Source: Auricularia sp. M13
Taxonomy: Eukaryota; Basidiomycota; Agaricomycetes; Auriculariales; Auriculariaceae
Reading direction: 5' to 3'
Length of the DNA: 64,000 nt
Assembly: GCA_037042915.1 (NCBI GenBank)
Contig: CM073204.1
Span: 310,001 to 374,000 of the forward strand
Part shown: positions 46,359 through 56,289 of the stretch, one piece after another
Layout of the letters: each line of letters opens with the position of its first letter
How positions within the stretch are numbered: the first letter of the stretch is position 1
Made by a program: the position numbers and the translations under genes
Notes under the pieces: generated by a model
What the model saw: only the letters and a program-made list of their open reading frames with translations
What the model was told of the DNA's origin: nothing
Databases searched by the model: none

Positions 46359-47753
46359 ATGACTAGGTGAATAACCCAGCGCCAGAACGGTGCCCCGGCG
46401 CTGACACGTTTCAGTCTACAACTGCGGCCAGCGCACCTGAACCCGCTAAATTGGCCGCGACGACTCCAGGCTGGCGCTCTCGTCTTTCCTTTGCTCATTT
46501 TCGCCTGGATTGTGCTCTTGGCCGACTCGTCGCCGTCGAGCAAGCTGCCCACGTCGCTGCAGAGCCACTCGGGCCAGCCACGTTGTCCAAATGACCGCTG
46601 GCTGGACGGGCAGTGGGTGCAGCGCCCACCACCGCACCCGACGATGGCCAGCCCGTACGACGTCTACAGGGTCAGCGGCTTCACTGGCTGCACCAGTAGC
46701 CAGGAGACCTGGATTCACCTGCAAAACGAGAACGCGTCCTGGTGGGACTGGCGCTCGAAGCTGTCGACATACGACTGGCAGCCACGTCGGGGCTGCCAGC
46801 TGGCGCCGTTCGACAAGCAGAAGTTCATTTTGCGCCTGCTCAAGTACGGCGGCTGGCACTTTGTCGGCGACGCCGAGACCGAGAGCCATTTCTTCAGCCT
46901 CTCGTGCATGCTGCACCCGTACGTCCGCCACTCGCCATTCTTCCATCGCCAGGGCGGCTGGAAACGCTCGTGGGCGCAGTATCTGTACCTCGACACGACG
47001 CACCCCTGGGTCAAGACGCTGCTCGAGAAGCAGCTGCCCATCGGCTTCCGCGCGGACCTCACGCCCATCGCGACGCACAAGCGCATCGACCTGCTCTTCT
47101 CGCTGGCCGAGCTGTCGGACGTCGGCGCGTGGGTGGCGGATCCCACGGCGGACCCGGCCACCTACTGGGACACGGGCACCTGGCCGGTCATCACGCAGAG
47201 CGCGCTCGAGTGGATCGAGACGTTCAACGCCCAGCTGCCGGCCGGGCGCTACAGCACGCTGATCGTCTCGACGGGCGCGCACTGGCTGCCGGGGCTCTTT
47301 AAGGGCGCGCGCGGCGGCATGCCCGAGATCGTGCGGCTGTGGCGCGTCGCGATGAACCTGCTCGTCGCGCGGCTCGTGGCGATGCTCGAGCAGGACAAGC
47401 TGGGCCACAAGGTGGTGCTCTTCCGCGGCGCGATCCCGGGGCACGAGGGCTGCGAAAGAACAGAGATGCGCACCGGCGGGCCCGTGTCGAAGGTGCCGGC
47501 GCTCCAGCGCGACTACTACAACTGGCGCTGGCTGCCGCACATGAACGACGTGCTCGAGGAGATCATCAAGACGCACGACCACCCGCGCCTGCGCTTCCTG
47601 CGCCTCGACCGCCCCGCGCTGCTGCGCCCGGACGCGCACACCTTCCAGTCGTGCTCGCATTACATCGTTGGCGCCGGCGTGCTCGAGGACTGGACGATAT
47701 ATATCAACCACTACCTCCAGCATGAAATGGGTGCCTACGGCCAGCAAATATAA
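46359..47753 (+). CDS. Type II membrane protein of the PC-esterase / TBL-like SGNH family
   Basis: Two exons: a tiny first exon 46359-46366 (ATG plus five bases), a 48-nt intron, then 46415-47753, giving 448 residues. This start supplies an N terminus MTSLQLRPAHLNPLNWPRRL followed by a signal-anchor helix (AGALVFPLLIFAWIVLLA). The luminal part has the CPNDRWLDGQWV and VYRVSGFTGC motifs of fungal homologues of plant trichome-birefringence-like O-acetyltransferases, and near the end RPDAHTFQSCSHY with the Asp-X2-His catalytic pair. At the position of the GDS nucleophile motif it reads GDAETES, so the usual serine is alanine. Likely Golgi/ER glycan O-acylation or esterase role, or a non-catalytic relative. 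The ATG is inferred from splice signals; without the tiny exon the frame has no ATG. Confidence 0.82.
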
Positions 47754-48169
47754 CCGCGGCAGCCGGACGCTGCCCGCTTCCATCCTCTCACTGAACTCTT
47801 GCCAACTGCTGCTGCACTGCGCTACTCTGTATCAAGCTTTATATCCCCTGTCGCGCACAGTAAATACCTACATATCGTACAACTATAGAGCTCTCAATCC
47901 TGCATCAATGGACTATCATCACATTCGGTGTCTGGCCAGGGAGACTAATACTGCATCGTAGCTACCTCATTCTCGTGAATCCGACATGGTACTCGTGATT
48001 GTTTCATTATGTGCGCGGAGAGAACAGCAGCGAAAAGCACAATCCAGCCAGCCAATGTCCATGCCCCCGTCGTCGAAATAGATAAGTAAACTGTAAGTGT
48101 AGAGCGTATAAGATGTATCTAATAGATCCAAGCGTCCATCGCCGTCGCCGCCGCACATACACACCGCAA
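47754..48169. other. Convergent intergenic region
   Basis: 3' flanks of the PC-esterase-like gene (plus) and the tailed membrane protein gene (minus); nothing else seen. Confidence 0.5.
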
Positions 48170-49951
48170 TCACCGCCGCGGGTCGTCCGAGAACGCGTCG
48201 CGCGGCGTCTCGTGGCCGTGGCCGCTGCTGGAGTCGCGATCGCGGTCGTATCGCAGGTCAGGCTCGGACGCCAGGCTGAGCGAGCGCAGCGTTGCGAACG
48301 GGTCGCTCTCCTGCGGCTTCAGCCCGCCCGGGACCTCCTCCCACCGCGGCGAGCCCGCGCCCCGCTGCTGGGGGCCGGGGTAGTGCGCGTACGCCTCGGC
48401 CGTGCTGGCGTCCTCGATCTGGCCGTAGTGCGACGCGTTCTCGATGCGCCCGTGGTGCGAGACGAGCGTGCCGCTCGTCGTGCTCGGCGCGGTGACCTGC
48501 ACGCGCGGCACCTGCGCCGCGGGCCCGTCCTGCACCAGCGTCCCGCCGTCCGACGACTGCGCGTGTTGGTGCGAGTCGAGGTGGCCCGCGCGCAGCCGGT
48601 TCAGGCCGCCCTCCGCCGGCGGGGAGAGCGCGGACGTCGAGGTCGGCGTGGGCGGCGAGACGAGGCTGTAGCTCGACGAGCCGCTCTCGGAGCGCCCGTC
48701 GATGTCGAACGCCGTGTCCTTGCGCCGGTTCGCCACCTGCTTCGTGCGGCTGAACAGCGGCGCGCTCGGGCCCTGCTCGTACCCCTTAAGCTGCTCCCAC
48801 TGGGCGTCTTGGAGTGCTGCAAGTGCACCGGCCGCGCGAGGTTCAGCGAGGACGAGCTCGCAGTGCGCTCGTGCGCGGGGTGGTGCCCGAAGCCCGTCTG
48901 TGTCGCCGGCGGGCTCGTCGGCAGCTGCTGGCGGTACGGCGCGGCGGGTGGCGAGAGCGGGCTGTTCAGCGAGCTGAAGTGGTACACCGTCGTGTCGTCG
49001 CGCCGGGGCCGGGGCGGCGGCGTGCTGGTCCCCGGGGACGGCGAGGGCGAGGCGCGCGCGGGGATGAGGTTGACGGTGCTGCGCGCTTCGGGGTGCTTGA
49101 GCAGGTTATCGCTGTACTCCACCGCAGGCCGCACGCTGCTCGCTGTCGTCGCCAATGACGTCGAGCTCGCGCCCGCATACGGCTTCGTATCGCCGAACGC
49201 CGCCGCGTTGTCGTTCACGTTTACATTGGAGTTGGACGCATTGCGGTGGTGCTGCGCCTGGAAGCGCTGGCCGAACGGGTCGTCGTACGCATCCAGGCGG
49301 CCCGAGGCATTGCTCCTATTCGAGCGCTGCGTGTCGGTGTTGTACGAGCGCTGCGTGTCGGTGTTGTACGAGCGCTGCGTGTTGCTGTTGTACGAGGACG
49401 ACGACGGGTTCGGGAAGTACTGGATCTCGCTCGACTCGGGCTTGCGGCGCGCGTCGAGGTCGAGCGCGTACACGCCCGGCGCGGCGGAGCGCACGCGGCC
49501 GTGCTTGAGGTTCTGGCTCGGGTCGAGCGGCGCGTACTTGGCCTTCGAGCGGCGCTTGCCCAGCCACTGCAGCACGCGGTGCCGGCGCACGTAAAAGTAG
49601 ATGGCGAGGAATATCAGGAAGAACGCCGCGGCGATGCCGAACGAAACGAGCACGATATCGCGCACGGGCCACGCGTCGCCCGAGCCGTCCGCGCCCGCGA
49701 TGCGCTTCGCGCCCTTGAGGTCGAACTGCTGCTTCGATGAGAGCGGCCCGCGGGCCCATAGGGGGATCTCCTTGCTCGAATTTGTAAATGGAAAGCTGTC
49801 AACACAGTCAGGATAAGATTATCGCTTAACATGCACGATTGCGACGAGAACTCGGTACTTACTCTCCAATAGTGACGTCGTTCTGGTTGCAATTCTCCGA
49901 CCATTTCGTGAATGATATGGGGTTCGACGACTGACATAGCGAGCAGGCGGC
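48170..49951 (-). CDS. Single-pass membrane protein with Cys-containing ectodomain and long Ser/Pro/Asn-rich tail (start unresolved, likely frameshift)
   Basis: Exon 49951-49863 encodes AACSLCQSSNPISFTKW then a Cys at NCNQ; a 67-nt intron follows; the last exon runs from 49795. It contains a short ectodomain (PLWARGPLSSKQQFDLKG), a transmembrane helix (IVLVSFGIAAAFFLIFLAIYFYV), a basic stop-transfer sequence and about 450 residues of Ser/Pro/Asn/Arg-rich cytosolic tail, ending at 48170. The signal-peptide exon must lie upstream of 49951 but several models are possible and I could not choose. At about 48800-48860 the reading frame changes: the upstream frame is natural to LNLARPV, and the downstream frame is natural from LQDAQWEQLKGYEQG. 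No intron with GT-AG ends bridges the two, so there is a one-base error, a real frameshift or an unusual splice. Function unknown. Confidence 0.7.
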
Positions 49952-51199
49952 CTGCGGGAGCAATGGATGTCAGTCAGAGAGGCCAGACAACAGGGATACG
50001 GATAGGGGAATATGGTAACGAGCAGAGGACCTGCTGACGACTGCGTCCATCATCTTTTGGATGGACGCCGAACGCGTCGGACAATGAGAGACGCAAGATA
50101 ATACCGTGCCGGCACGGCAGCAGCATCCACAAAAGCGCTCAGGTAGCTCCACCGAGGCCAGAGAACGTGAGCGGCCGTGCAGGGATTAATCCCAGACAAC
50201 AGCAAGACGAGGAAGGGGTTTATCGGCGAGGCGCGAGACGTACGAGGAGCGAGTAAGTGACGGTGCTACACTGGCACGCGTTGGCCTCCGACGCATTCGG
50301 TCCGCGGTATGTGTTTTTCGGCGCAAGCTTGGGGACGACCCAGGCTGTGGAGTTGCGATGAGATGAGCAAGCGGCGCTTGAACGGCAGACGCACTGTGGG
50401 TGTCGCTGCACACGGCCAGCAACGCCGAGCCGACGACGCAGGGCGAATCTCCCTTGGTGTTATCCGCCTGGAAACAGCATTAAGCAGCCTTCTAGCAATA
50501 ATCCCAGGAATACCGGCGCACCCAGTCGAATGATTTCTCGCACACGGCGTCGCTCTGGGTGTTTAAGCAGAATCGGTAAGCAATGGCGCGATCCCCGGGC
50601 ACAGCGCGCACGGACCTGCTGGCCGCTCGTTATGGGTACATTGGGTATCAGGACTACGGCGGCGGCGGCGACGGTGACGAGCAGACTCCGCATCGCGCGC
50701 GGCGCATCAAACGGCAAGGGCGATGGAAGAGCTTGTCAAAGCAACGCGGCTCAATCCGGCACCGCAGCTCGTCTTCGGCATGGGCTCCCGCAGTGCGATG
50801 ACATGGAATTATGCTCAAGGTTTCCCGCATTGACCGATCCCCGAGCGCTGAGAAAGCGGTTAGTCACGCGAGCGCCGCATACTTAGCTGGGATTGGCGGT
50901 GGCAGCCTACCCGGGAATGGGTTCGACAAATCCGCGGCACAGCTTTCAGTGGTGACGTTCCGCGAAACGCGGGCATCAATTCATTTCAGCACTAGCACAA
51001 CAGAGCAGGGATACTCGGCCCAGGATAGTACTGTATCTGAGAATCAGGATTCTTACCCGTAGATACAGTCCCAAAGTATCCTCGGATGGATTATTACATA
51101 ATGATTCCTGCCACCGGCGATCGAAGTACAAATGCACAGCCTGAGAGACGATATTGTACATTATTTACGTCTTCACGGCCACTGCTGAACATTGCCCAG
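49952..51199. other. Region upstream of the tailed membrane protein
   Basis: It should contain the missing signal-peptide exon (probably within 49980-50150) and the promoter. No other gene recognised up to the F-box relic. Confidence 0.45.
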
Positions 51200-52382
51200 C
51201 TAGCCCACCAATGTCATAACGTACATATGTACATGTCGACCATCGCGGCCAGCTCCTGACTCATCGCGAGCTTCACCGCTCCGCGGCGAAGCCAAGTACG
51301 AACGCCCCGGATTGCGGGTCGCGTGTGCATGCCAGGCCCGGGATCTCAATCCCATGTCAACCCAAATGATGACAATCGCCTGGAGCTCCTTGTTGGCGGT
51401 CTGGGTGAAAAAGTCCAGCGGAGGATGGGGGACCCAGCGGCGGGGGCATGACCTGCTCGTGAAGTTGTACACCTCGTTGAACTTCTCTAGTTGATCACAC
51501 GCCTTGATCGTGACCAGTCCATTCAAGAGACTCCATCCAGAAACTGGATATACGCACCATGGAGAGCCGCTGCCAATGCCGCTCAACAAGAGTCATGGGC
51601 AGGTCTACAGTATGTGCTTCAGCGAAGTTCGCATGCAGAAGATTGAAAGGTTATGTATTCACCTCAAGCCTCTGATAGAAAGTCGCAACTACTAGGATAA
51701 AGCATAATATTTATGGACGCGGCATTACGCGCCATCTTCTACATGACATTGTCGTCAGATGGCCGTTGTAGAGAACATCGTCGATATCTTGTTGAACATC
51801 CCATCGGGAGTCGCCCACTGCCCAATAATTATCTCCTGGAATGTCGCAGGCGCTCTGGGATGATCCAAACTCGCTTCCTCACTGGCGACAGCGGAAAGCC
51901 ACAGATGCAGGAAATCGAGAAGGACAAAGGACGTCTGGCTCCGCGTCCTCCTTGATCCTGCCGCCGATGCCAAGGGCCATCTCATGCAGGTCCGGGCATG
52001 GCCAAGTGCCTTCTCGAGGGCTGAGAGTGCGGACCAACGCCGTCCAGCCAGATCCCAATACAACCAGTTGTCTCAGAGATGTCGAGGCCTTGAAGGTAGG
52101 TGAGTGATGGTAGGATGCCGACGAAGGACGGGAAGAACAAATGTAGGACACAGGAGACGCGGAGCACGCGGAGATGGCAGCCTCTTTGCGCCAGAGACTG
52201 GAGGACGCGGTTCACGACACAGAGCAAGTCAGAAGTGTTTCGACATAAATGTGCCTGTACAAGCAGGGATAGGATATTGCGCGAAGGTCCCGTGATACCA
52301 GGCTCAGAGAACTTAGTTCGGCTGCGTCGAGGAAGTTCGCGATGATCGCGAGGATGTCAGCATTGAGAACGACGCTGGACAT
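51200..52382 (-). pseudogene. Damaged copy of F-box gene B (copy B3)
   Basis: Matches the F-box gene at 6559-7996 in the opposite orientation. The start (SVVLNADILAIIANFLDAAEL, LSLVSRDLRAISYPCLYRHI) and the C terminus (PPLDFFTQTANKELQAIVI, HATRNPG) are recognisable, but the frame breaks soon after the F-box and the middle is shortened and scrambled. It lies just downstream of the intact F-box copy A3, the same order as A1-B1. Near its 3' end it carries a 12-bp palindrome GTACATATGTAC (51221-51232), created by about 8 bp absent from the intact copy. No functional product expected beyond a short N-terminal fragment. Confidence 0.85.
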
Positions 52383-52538
52383 GAGCAGTTCAGCTAATCC
52401 CAGTGCAATGCCACGAAGCAGCCGCACCGTTTATTAGAGTGACGGAGCCGCGCAAGGTCATTGGCATTGGAAACTACCGTATATCAACAGTATAACCTTT
52501 GAAACTACGTGTATCACAATTTAATGTGAGTTGCGTCA

Positions 52539-54134
52539 TCAAGTGGCAGTTCTAATAGCGCGATTAATCTTATCCTGAATCGATTCGTCGCGGGAACCTG
52601 GCCACCGTCCCATGGTGATCCAGCGTAGCGCCGTCGGCCTATTTAACGGGGACAAAGCATTGTCGCGCGCAGCAGACGCTCGGGATTCAATCATGCCCGT
52701 GACCGTGGCCGGGTTGCAATCCGGCGTAAAACGGCACGAATCTGGGTCGAAGCAGAGTCCAAGTAACTGCGGGCAGGGCCATTTCGCAGACCTATCCTGT
52801 GGGCAGAGCGCGTCCCGTAATGCGAGGAGGTTGTCATTTGTGAACGTAATCCACTCCAGAAATAGGGTCTTCAGGCTGCCTAGCGAGGGCAGGACGTCGA
52901 GGAAGACCGCAAACGAGGGGCCGCCGATGTCCGAAATACTGAGCTCGCTGATAGGCGAGTTCTCTCCCAAGGCACGAAGAAAGCGAATCCGCTCATCGGC
53001 CGAAGGTGGATCGCCGTAGAGAGTCAGAGAGGTCACAGACCTGAACTCGAAGCGAAGAGACAGCTGTTCAATTGGACAGTCGTCAGAGATATGCAAGAAG
53101 AGCGACTTGATCTGAGGGACCGCAAGTCGGACTGGGTTCGGAGTTTGATAGGCAACCAACGGCCAATAGAGCCTGAGGGCACTCAACCGCGGCAGCGAGC
53201 GCAGCATAATGCTGAGCACATCTTCCTCGTCCGTACATGTGATGGAGTGTAGATACGCGGTGTCAAGGACTGGGAACGCGACTGGACCGCCGTGAAAGAG
53301 ATTGGTGGCGGAGATAAACTCCAATGCTGGAGCATTGGGCAGTATATGCATATTTCGGAGGACAGTGTCGCTTTGGAGCGACGCCAGCCGACATCGCAGC
53401 TTGGTGAGGTACGGCGTGGTGGATCCCAACAGAGGGAGCAGCGAATCGCCGATATCCAGACTCCAGATCATAATCTGGGCCCGAATGCATAGGCGCAAGA
53501 TAGCAGCGACCTGCGGGACAAGTTCTTCGTGGTGTGGTTTCGATTCCCCCGTGCGTGTCAGGCAGGCTGTGAGCGGCACTGACCGGGCGTGCGACAAGAG
53601 TGTAGCGGCGTAGCCCAACCAGGATACCACATTATTCGGCTTGACGAAATCGAATGACCACTCGAAGTGCCTCCAGGCGCGAGGATGAGCAAAGCTTGCT
53701 TGCCGCCAGCGACGGCAGACAGCTGCGAGGTGAAACGGTTGCTGTTGGCGATTGCGAATGTCGTCAATTTCCAGGGGCAATTGGTCGTCGCACGGGACAT
53801 CGTCGATGCAAAGCTCGAAGATGTAGGCGAGAATTTTGAGCGGCGTTTTGCGGACGGGGTGCAAAAGGACGCGTTCGAGCGCGACGGATGCGGCCTGTGC
53901 GACATATCGGGATCTGGCCTTTCCAAGATATTTCGACGAGTCCTCGAGAAGGCCCTTGTACAAGAGGTACTGCTGTTCCGCATCGTGGAATTGGGCCTCC
54001 GTTTCCGCATGTGCTTGCTGGGCACGCTCGTAACTTGTACGAAGAACATCGAGCGCCAGCTCCTCGTCCTCTATCCTCTCACGGAGAGCGGCAGCTTCGA
54101 GTCCCTCGGCGTAGCGGTTGGGGTCGCGCTGCAT
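52539..54134 (-). CDS. F-box protein with N-terminal coiled coil (inverted paralogue A3)
   Basis: Single-exon protein of 531 residues, about 90% identical by eye to the protein at 4815-6410. The first 108 residues (coiled coil and start of the F-box) are identical in protein sequence although the DNA differs at about half a dozen silent positions. The leucine-rich C-terminal half differs at many residues (for example after SLGSLKTLFLE and in the last 60 residues). Both neighbours in this inverted block, the transporter and F-box B, are broken, whereas this gene has no frame damage, which suggests it is under selection. Presumed SCF substrate receptor; target unknown. The same ATG is used as in the other two paralogues. 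Confidence 0.92.
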   Translation of the reverse strand: MQRDPNRYAEGLEAAALRERIEDEELALDVLRTSYERAQQAHAETEAQFHDAEQQYLLYKGLLEDSSKYLGKARSRYVAQAASVALERVLLHPVRKTPLKILAYIFELCIDDVPCDDQLPLEIDDIRNRQQQPFHLAAVCRRWRQASFAHPRAWRHFEWSFDFVKPNNVVSWLGYAATLLSHARSVPLTACLTRTGESKPHHEELVPQVAAILRLCIRAQIMIWSLDIGDSLLPLLGSTTPYLTKLRCRLASLQSDTVLRNMHILPNAPALEFISATNLFHGGPVAFPVLDTAYLHSITCTDEEDVLSIMLRSLPRLSALRLYWPLVAYQTPNPVRLAVPQIKSLFLHISDDCPIEQLSLRFEFRSVTSLTLYGDPPSADERIRFLRALGENSPISELSISDIGGPSFAVFLDVLPSLGSLKTLFLEWITFTNDNLLALRDALCPQDRSAKWPCPQLLGLCFDPDSCRFTPDCNPATVTGMIESRASAARDNALSPLNRPTALRWITMGRWPGSRDESIQDKINRAIRTAT

Positions 54135-54312
54135 GGATGGTGAACGAATGGCGAGACACGCTGACTTTGAATCTGTGTCGTCGATCCGTGTCGTCGATCG
54201 CGAGCTCCGGAGCTCTCCGTTCTGGCCGGTTAGTAGGCATCAATTCGAGCCACAATGGAACTGTTACCTGAGCACTGGAAATAGTGACTTCCAGTGTATT
54301 CCTCGAAGTCTA

Positions 54313-54320
54313 CACCATTC
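54313..54320. repeat. Left target-site duplication of the hAT-like element
   Basis: CACCATTC, repeated at 54815-54822 and present once at the matching site in the intact block (reverse complement at about 4627-4635). Confidence 0.85.
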
Positions 54321-54814
54321 CAAGGGGCAGGCAAGGGAAAAATAGTGGACACGCACCCAAAAAAAAGTCATAAGCGGTTTGCTGAACCCCCCCCTCCCCC
54401 CTCGGAAGCAAATTTGAGCCCGCGGATGCCGTATTTGGAACTGAAACTTGGTCAACTCCCGTTAAATGCTCAAATGTCGACTTTCAAAGTGTCCAGCAGC
54501 TCAATAGACGCAGCGCAAGTGTAGCTGCACTCTTGGTGGAGGTAAATTTTGGAAAAGGAAACCGCTGACATAAGCCTTCGGACATCGCCGCTCTCGGCGT
54601 GCTCCTCCTCCTCAGCTGGCCAAATTGCTGCATAGAGCCTTGCTAAAGCTCTTGGAGCAAGTAAAGAAAGAGATATGCTGTGGGATACACAGACAATGCT
54701 CAAATGGGCCTCCCGGACCCCCCTTGGAAGCAAATAAAAAAAAGTTATAAGCGTTTGCCAGGACCCACCCCCCACCCGGTCCGTGTACCGGAGTTTGCCG
54801 ATGCCTGCCCCTTG
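54321..54814. mobile_element. Non-autonomous hAT-like transposable element (MITE), 494 bp
   Basis: It begins CAAGGGGCAGGCA and ends with the exact inverse TGCCTGCCCCTTG, a 13-bp terminal inverted repeat starting CAAGG, which fits the hAT consensus. It is flanked by 8-bp duplications CACCATTC. The other copy of this spacer (between the transporter stop at 4622 and the F-box start at 4815) has one CACCATTC and no element, so the insertion is proven by comparison. Inside are two direct copies of a 40-bp subterminal block (about 54359-54401 and 54736-54777: A-tract, TATAAGCG-like core, C-rich run). No transposase; it would depend on an autonomous hAT elsewhere. Confidence 0.88.
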
Positions 54815-54822
54815 CACCATTC
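54815..54822. repeat. Right target-site duplication of the hAT-like element
   Basis: CACCATTC, identical to 54313-54320. Confidence 0.85.
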
Positions 54823-56038
54823 CGTGAATTATGCGACTTCACTAACAGAAATCGCGGCATCTCCTTTTCCCTCTCCAAGAAGTTTCTCTTCCCGAATGTC
54901 GCCATCAAGGGCAAAACCAGGTTTCTCCGTAATACCGAGCAGAACGACTTGAACTGCGATAGAGCAGGGACGAATGTCGAATAGCCGATCCATCTGCTCG
55001 AGCGGCACGCCCTTCGTTTCGGGGATGAAGAAGTATACGAAGGCAATGCTGAGCAGCATGAGCGACGCGAAGAAGAAGTAGACGCCGTAGCCCATAGAGA
55101 GGAACATCTGCGGGGTAAAGTGGCTGATGATGAAGTTCCAGAACCAGTTGTTCGCCGCCGCGGACGCCTGGCCGAGCGAGCGCGTGCGCGCGTCGAACAT
55201 CTGGTTGTTGAGGATCCAGGGGATTCCGTTCTGAGCTACGCATCAGCGTGGAAGTCCTTGAACACAAACTGAGAATGGATGATTACCCATGAAGGCATGT
55301 AGAACACTGTCCACAGATAGAAGAAGAATATAGCTGCGATACCGCCGCTGTCGAGTCCGTCTGCGCCTTCTCCCGACGCTTGCCTCGAGGCTATGTCGGC
55401 GAGCTTGATATACGCGCCGATGAACCACATGCACGCCGAGCCGCCTGCTGCACCAATCATGAGCATCTTTCGACGGCCCACGGTGTCGATGAGGAAGAGC
55501 AGCCAGACGAAGGTGATGGCGGTCTTTACCACGCCGAAAATGCCAGTTATAAGGAATGAGGCATTGGCACCGGCGAGGCCGATGGAGGCAAAGACTGTAG
55601 GTGAGTAATAATTGATCGCGTTGATTCCCGAACCATTCTGCCAGAGGAAGAGCATCCCGCCGAGGAAGAATCTCCACTGTATCCGAGGCGACTTTCTGAC
55701 GACCTGAGAGTATTGCTGTTAGTCGTTATAATTTAGAGCAACAGTCCAGTACCTGGAAAGGTCTCCAGAATCGGTCTGCAACTCCAGCACCATGTTGGTC
55801 CAGCGCACATTCGATCAAATTTACCTCTTCGACGATGTACGGGGTTACGAATCCAGCACAAGCTGTCAAGAGCTTCCCTCCGGCGTCCTTTCGCGAGCAG
55901 CCAACGTGGCGACTCCTTAATCCATAACGAGCCCAGCAGCAGGATTCCAGCAGGGATCAATTGCACAGCGAACGGTACGAGCCACGGGCCTGCTTGCGCT
56001 GCGCATCGGGGACGCTGTTCGCGAGACCATAATTGATC

Positions 56039-56047
56039 CACTGGCAG
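56039..56047. repeat. CACTGGCAG micro-insertion site in the transporter pseudogene
   Basis: On the minus strand the intact copy reads TTCTGGATC and this copy TTCTGCCAGTGGATC: six bases (CCAG plus a duplicated TG) are added. Confidence 0.85.
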
Positions 56048-56134
56048 AAGCCAAAGATGCCGCCAATCTGCCAGCCCGCCTCGTAGATGCCGACCAGTCG
56101 CCCGCGTACTGCGGGGGGCGCCAGCTCGGAGATG

Positions 56135-56141
56135 TACAGTA
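56135..56141. repeat. TA-CTG-TA micro-insertion in the transporter pseudogene
   Basis: On the minus strand the intact copy reads ATCTACATC and this copy ATCTACTGTACATC. Five bases are added so that CTG is flanked by a duplicated TA, exactly the form of a Tc1/mariner excision footprint. Confidence 0.8.
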
Positions 56142-56280
56142 GATGGGCACCATGTTCGAGGCTGCGCCGACCCCCCGGCGAGCACGCGTCCGCCGAGAAT
56201 GAGAGCGCGCCGGACGCGCCGAGCATGAGCCCCGCGCCGAGTATCATTATGAAGACGAGAGACGCGTTGCGCGCCGGCCC

Positions 56281-56289
56281 CACTGGCAG
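56281..56289. repeat. Second CACTGGCAG micro-insertion in the transporter pseudogene
   Basis: On the minus strand the intact copy reads TTCTGGGGCC and this copy TTCTGCCAGTGGGGCC: the same six-base addition after CTG as at 56039. Confidence 0.85.

Noticed and set aside
22767-47753. Possible secondary-metabolite cluster (oxidase, zinc-finger regulator, dioxygenase)
   Set aside because: No core synthase is present, the genes are 10 kb apart and are separated by a splicing factor, a tRNA and gene-free DNA.
46446-47783. 445-codon open frame on the minus strand
   Set aside because: Antisense shadow of the PC-esterase-like gene, caused by high GC at third positions.
48113-49594. 493-codon open frame on the plus strand
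   Set aside because: Arg/Ala/Val-rich antisense shadow of the Ser/Pro-rich tailed membrane protein on the minus strand; no domain.
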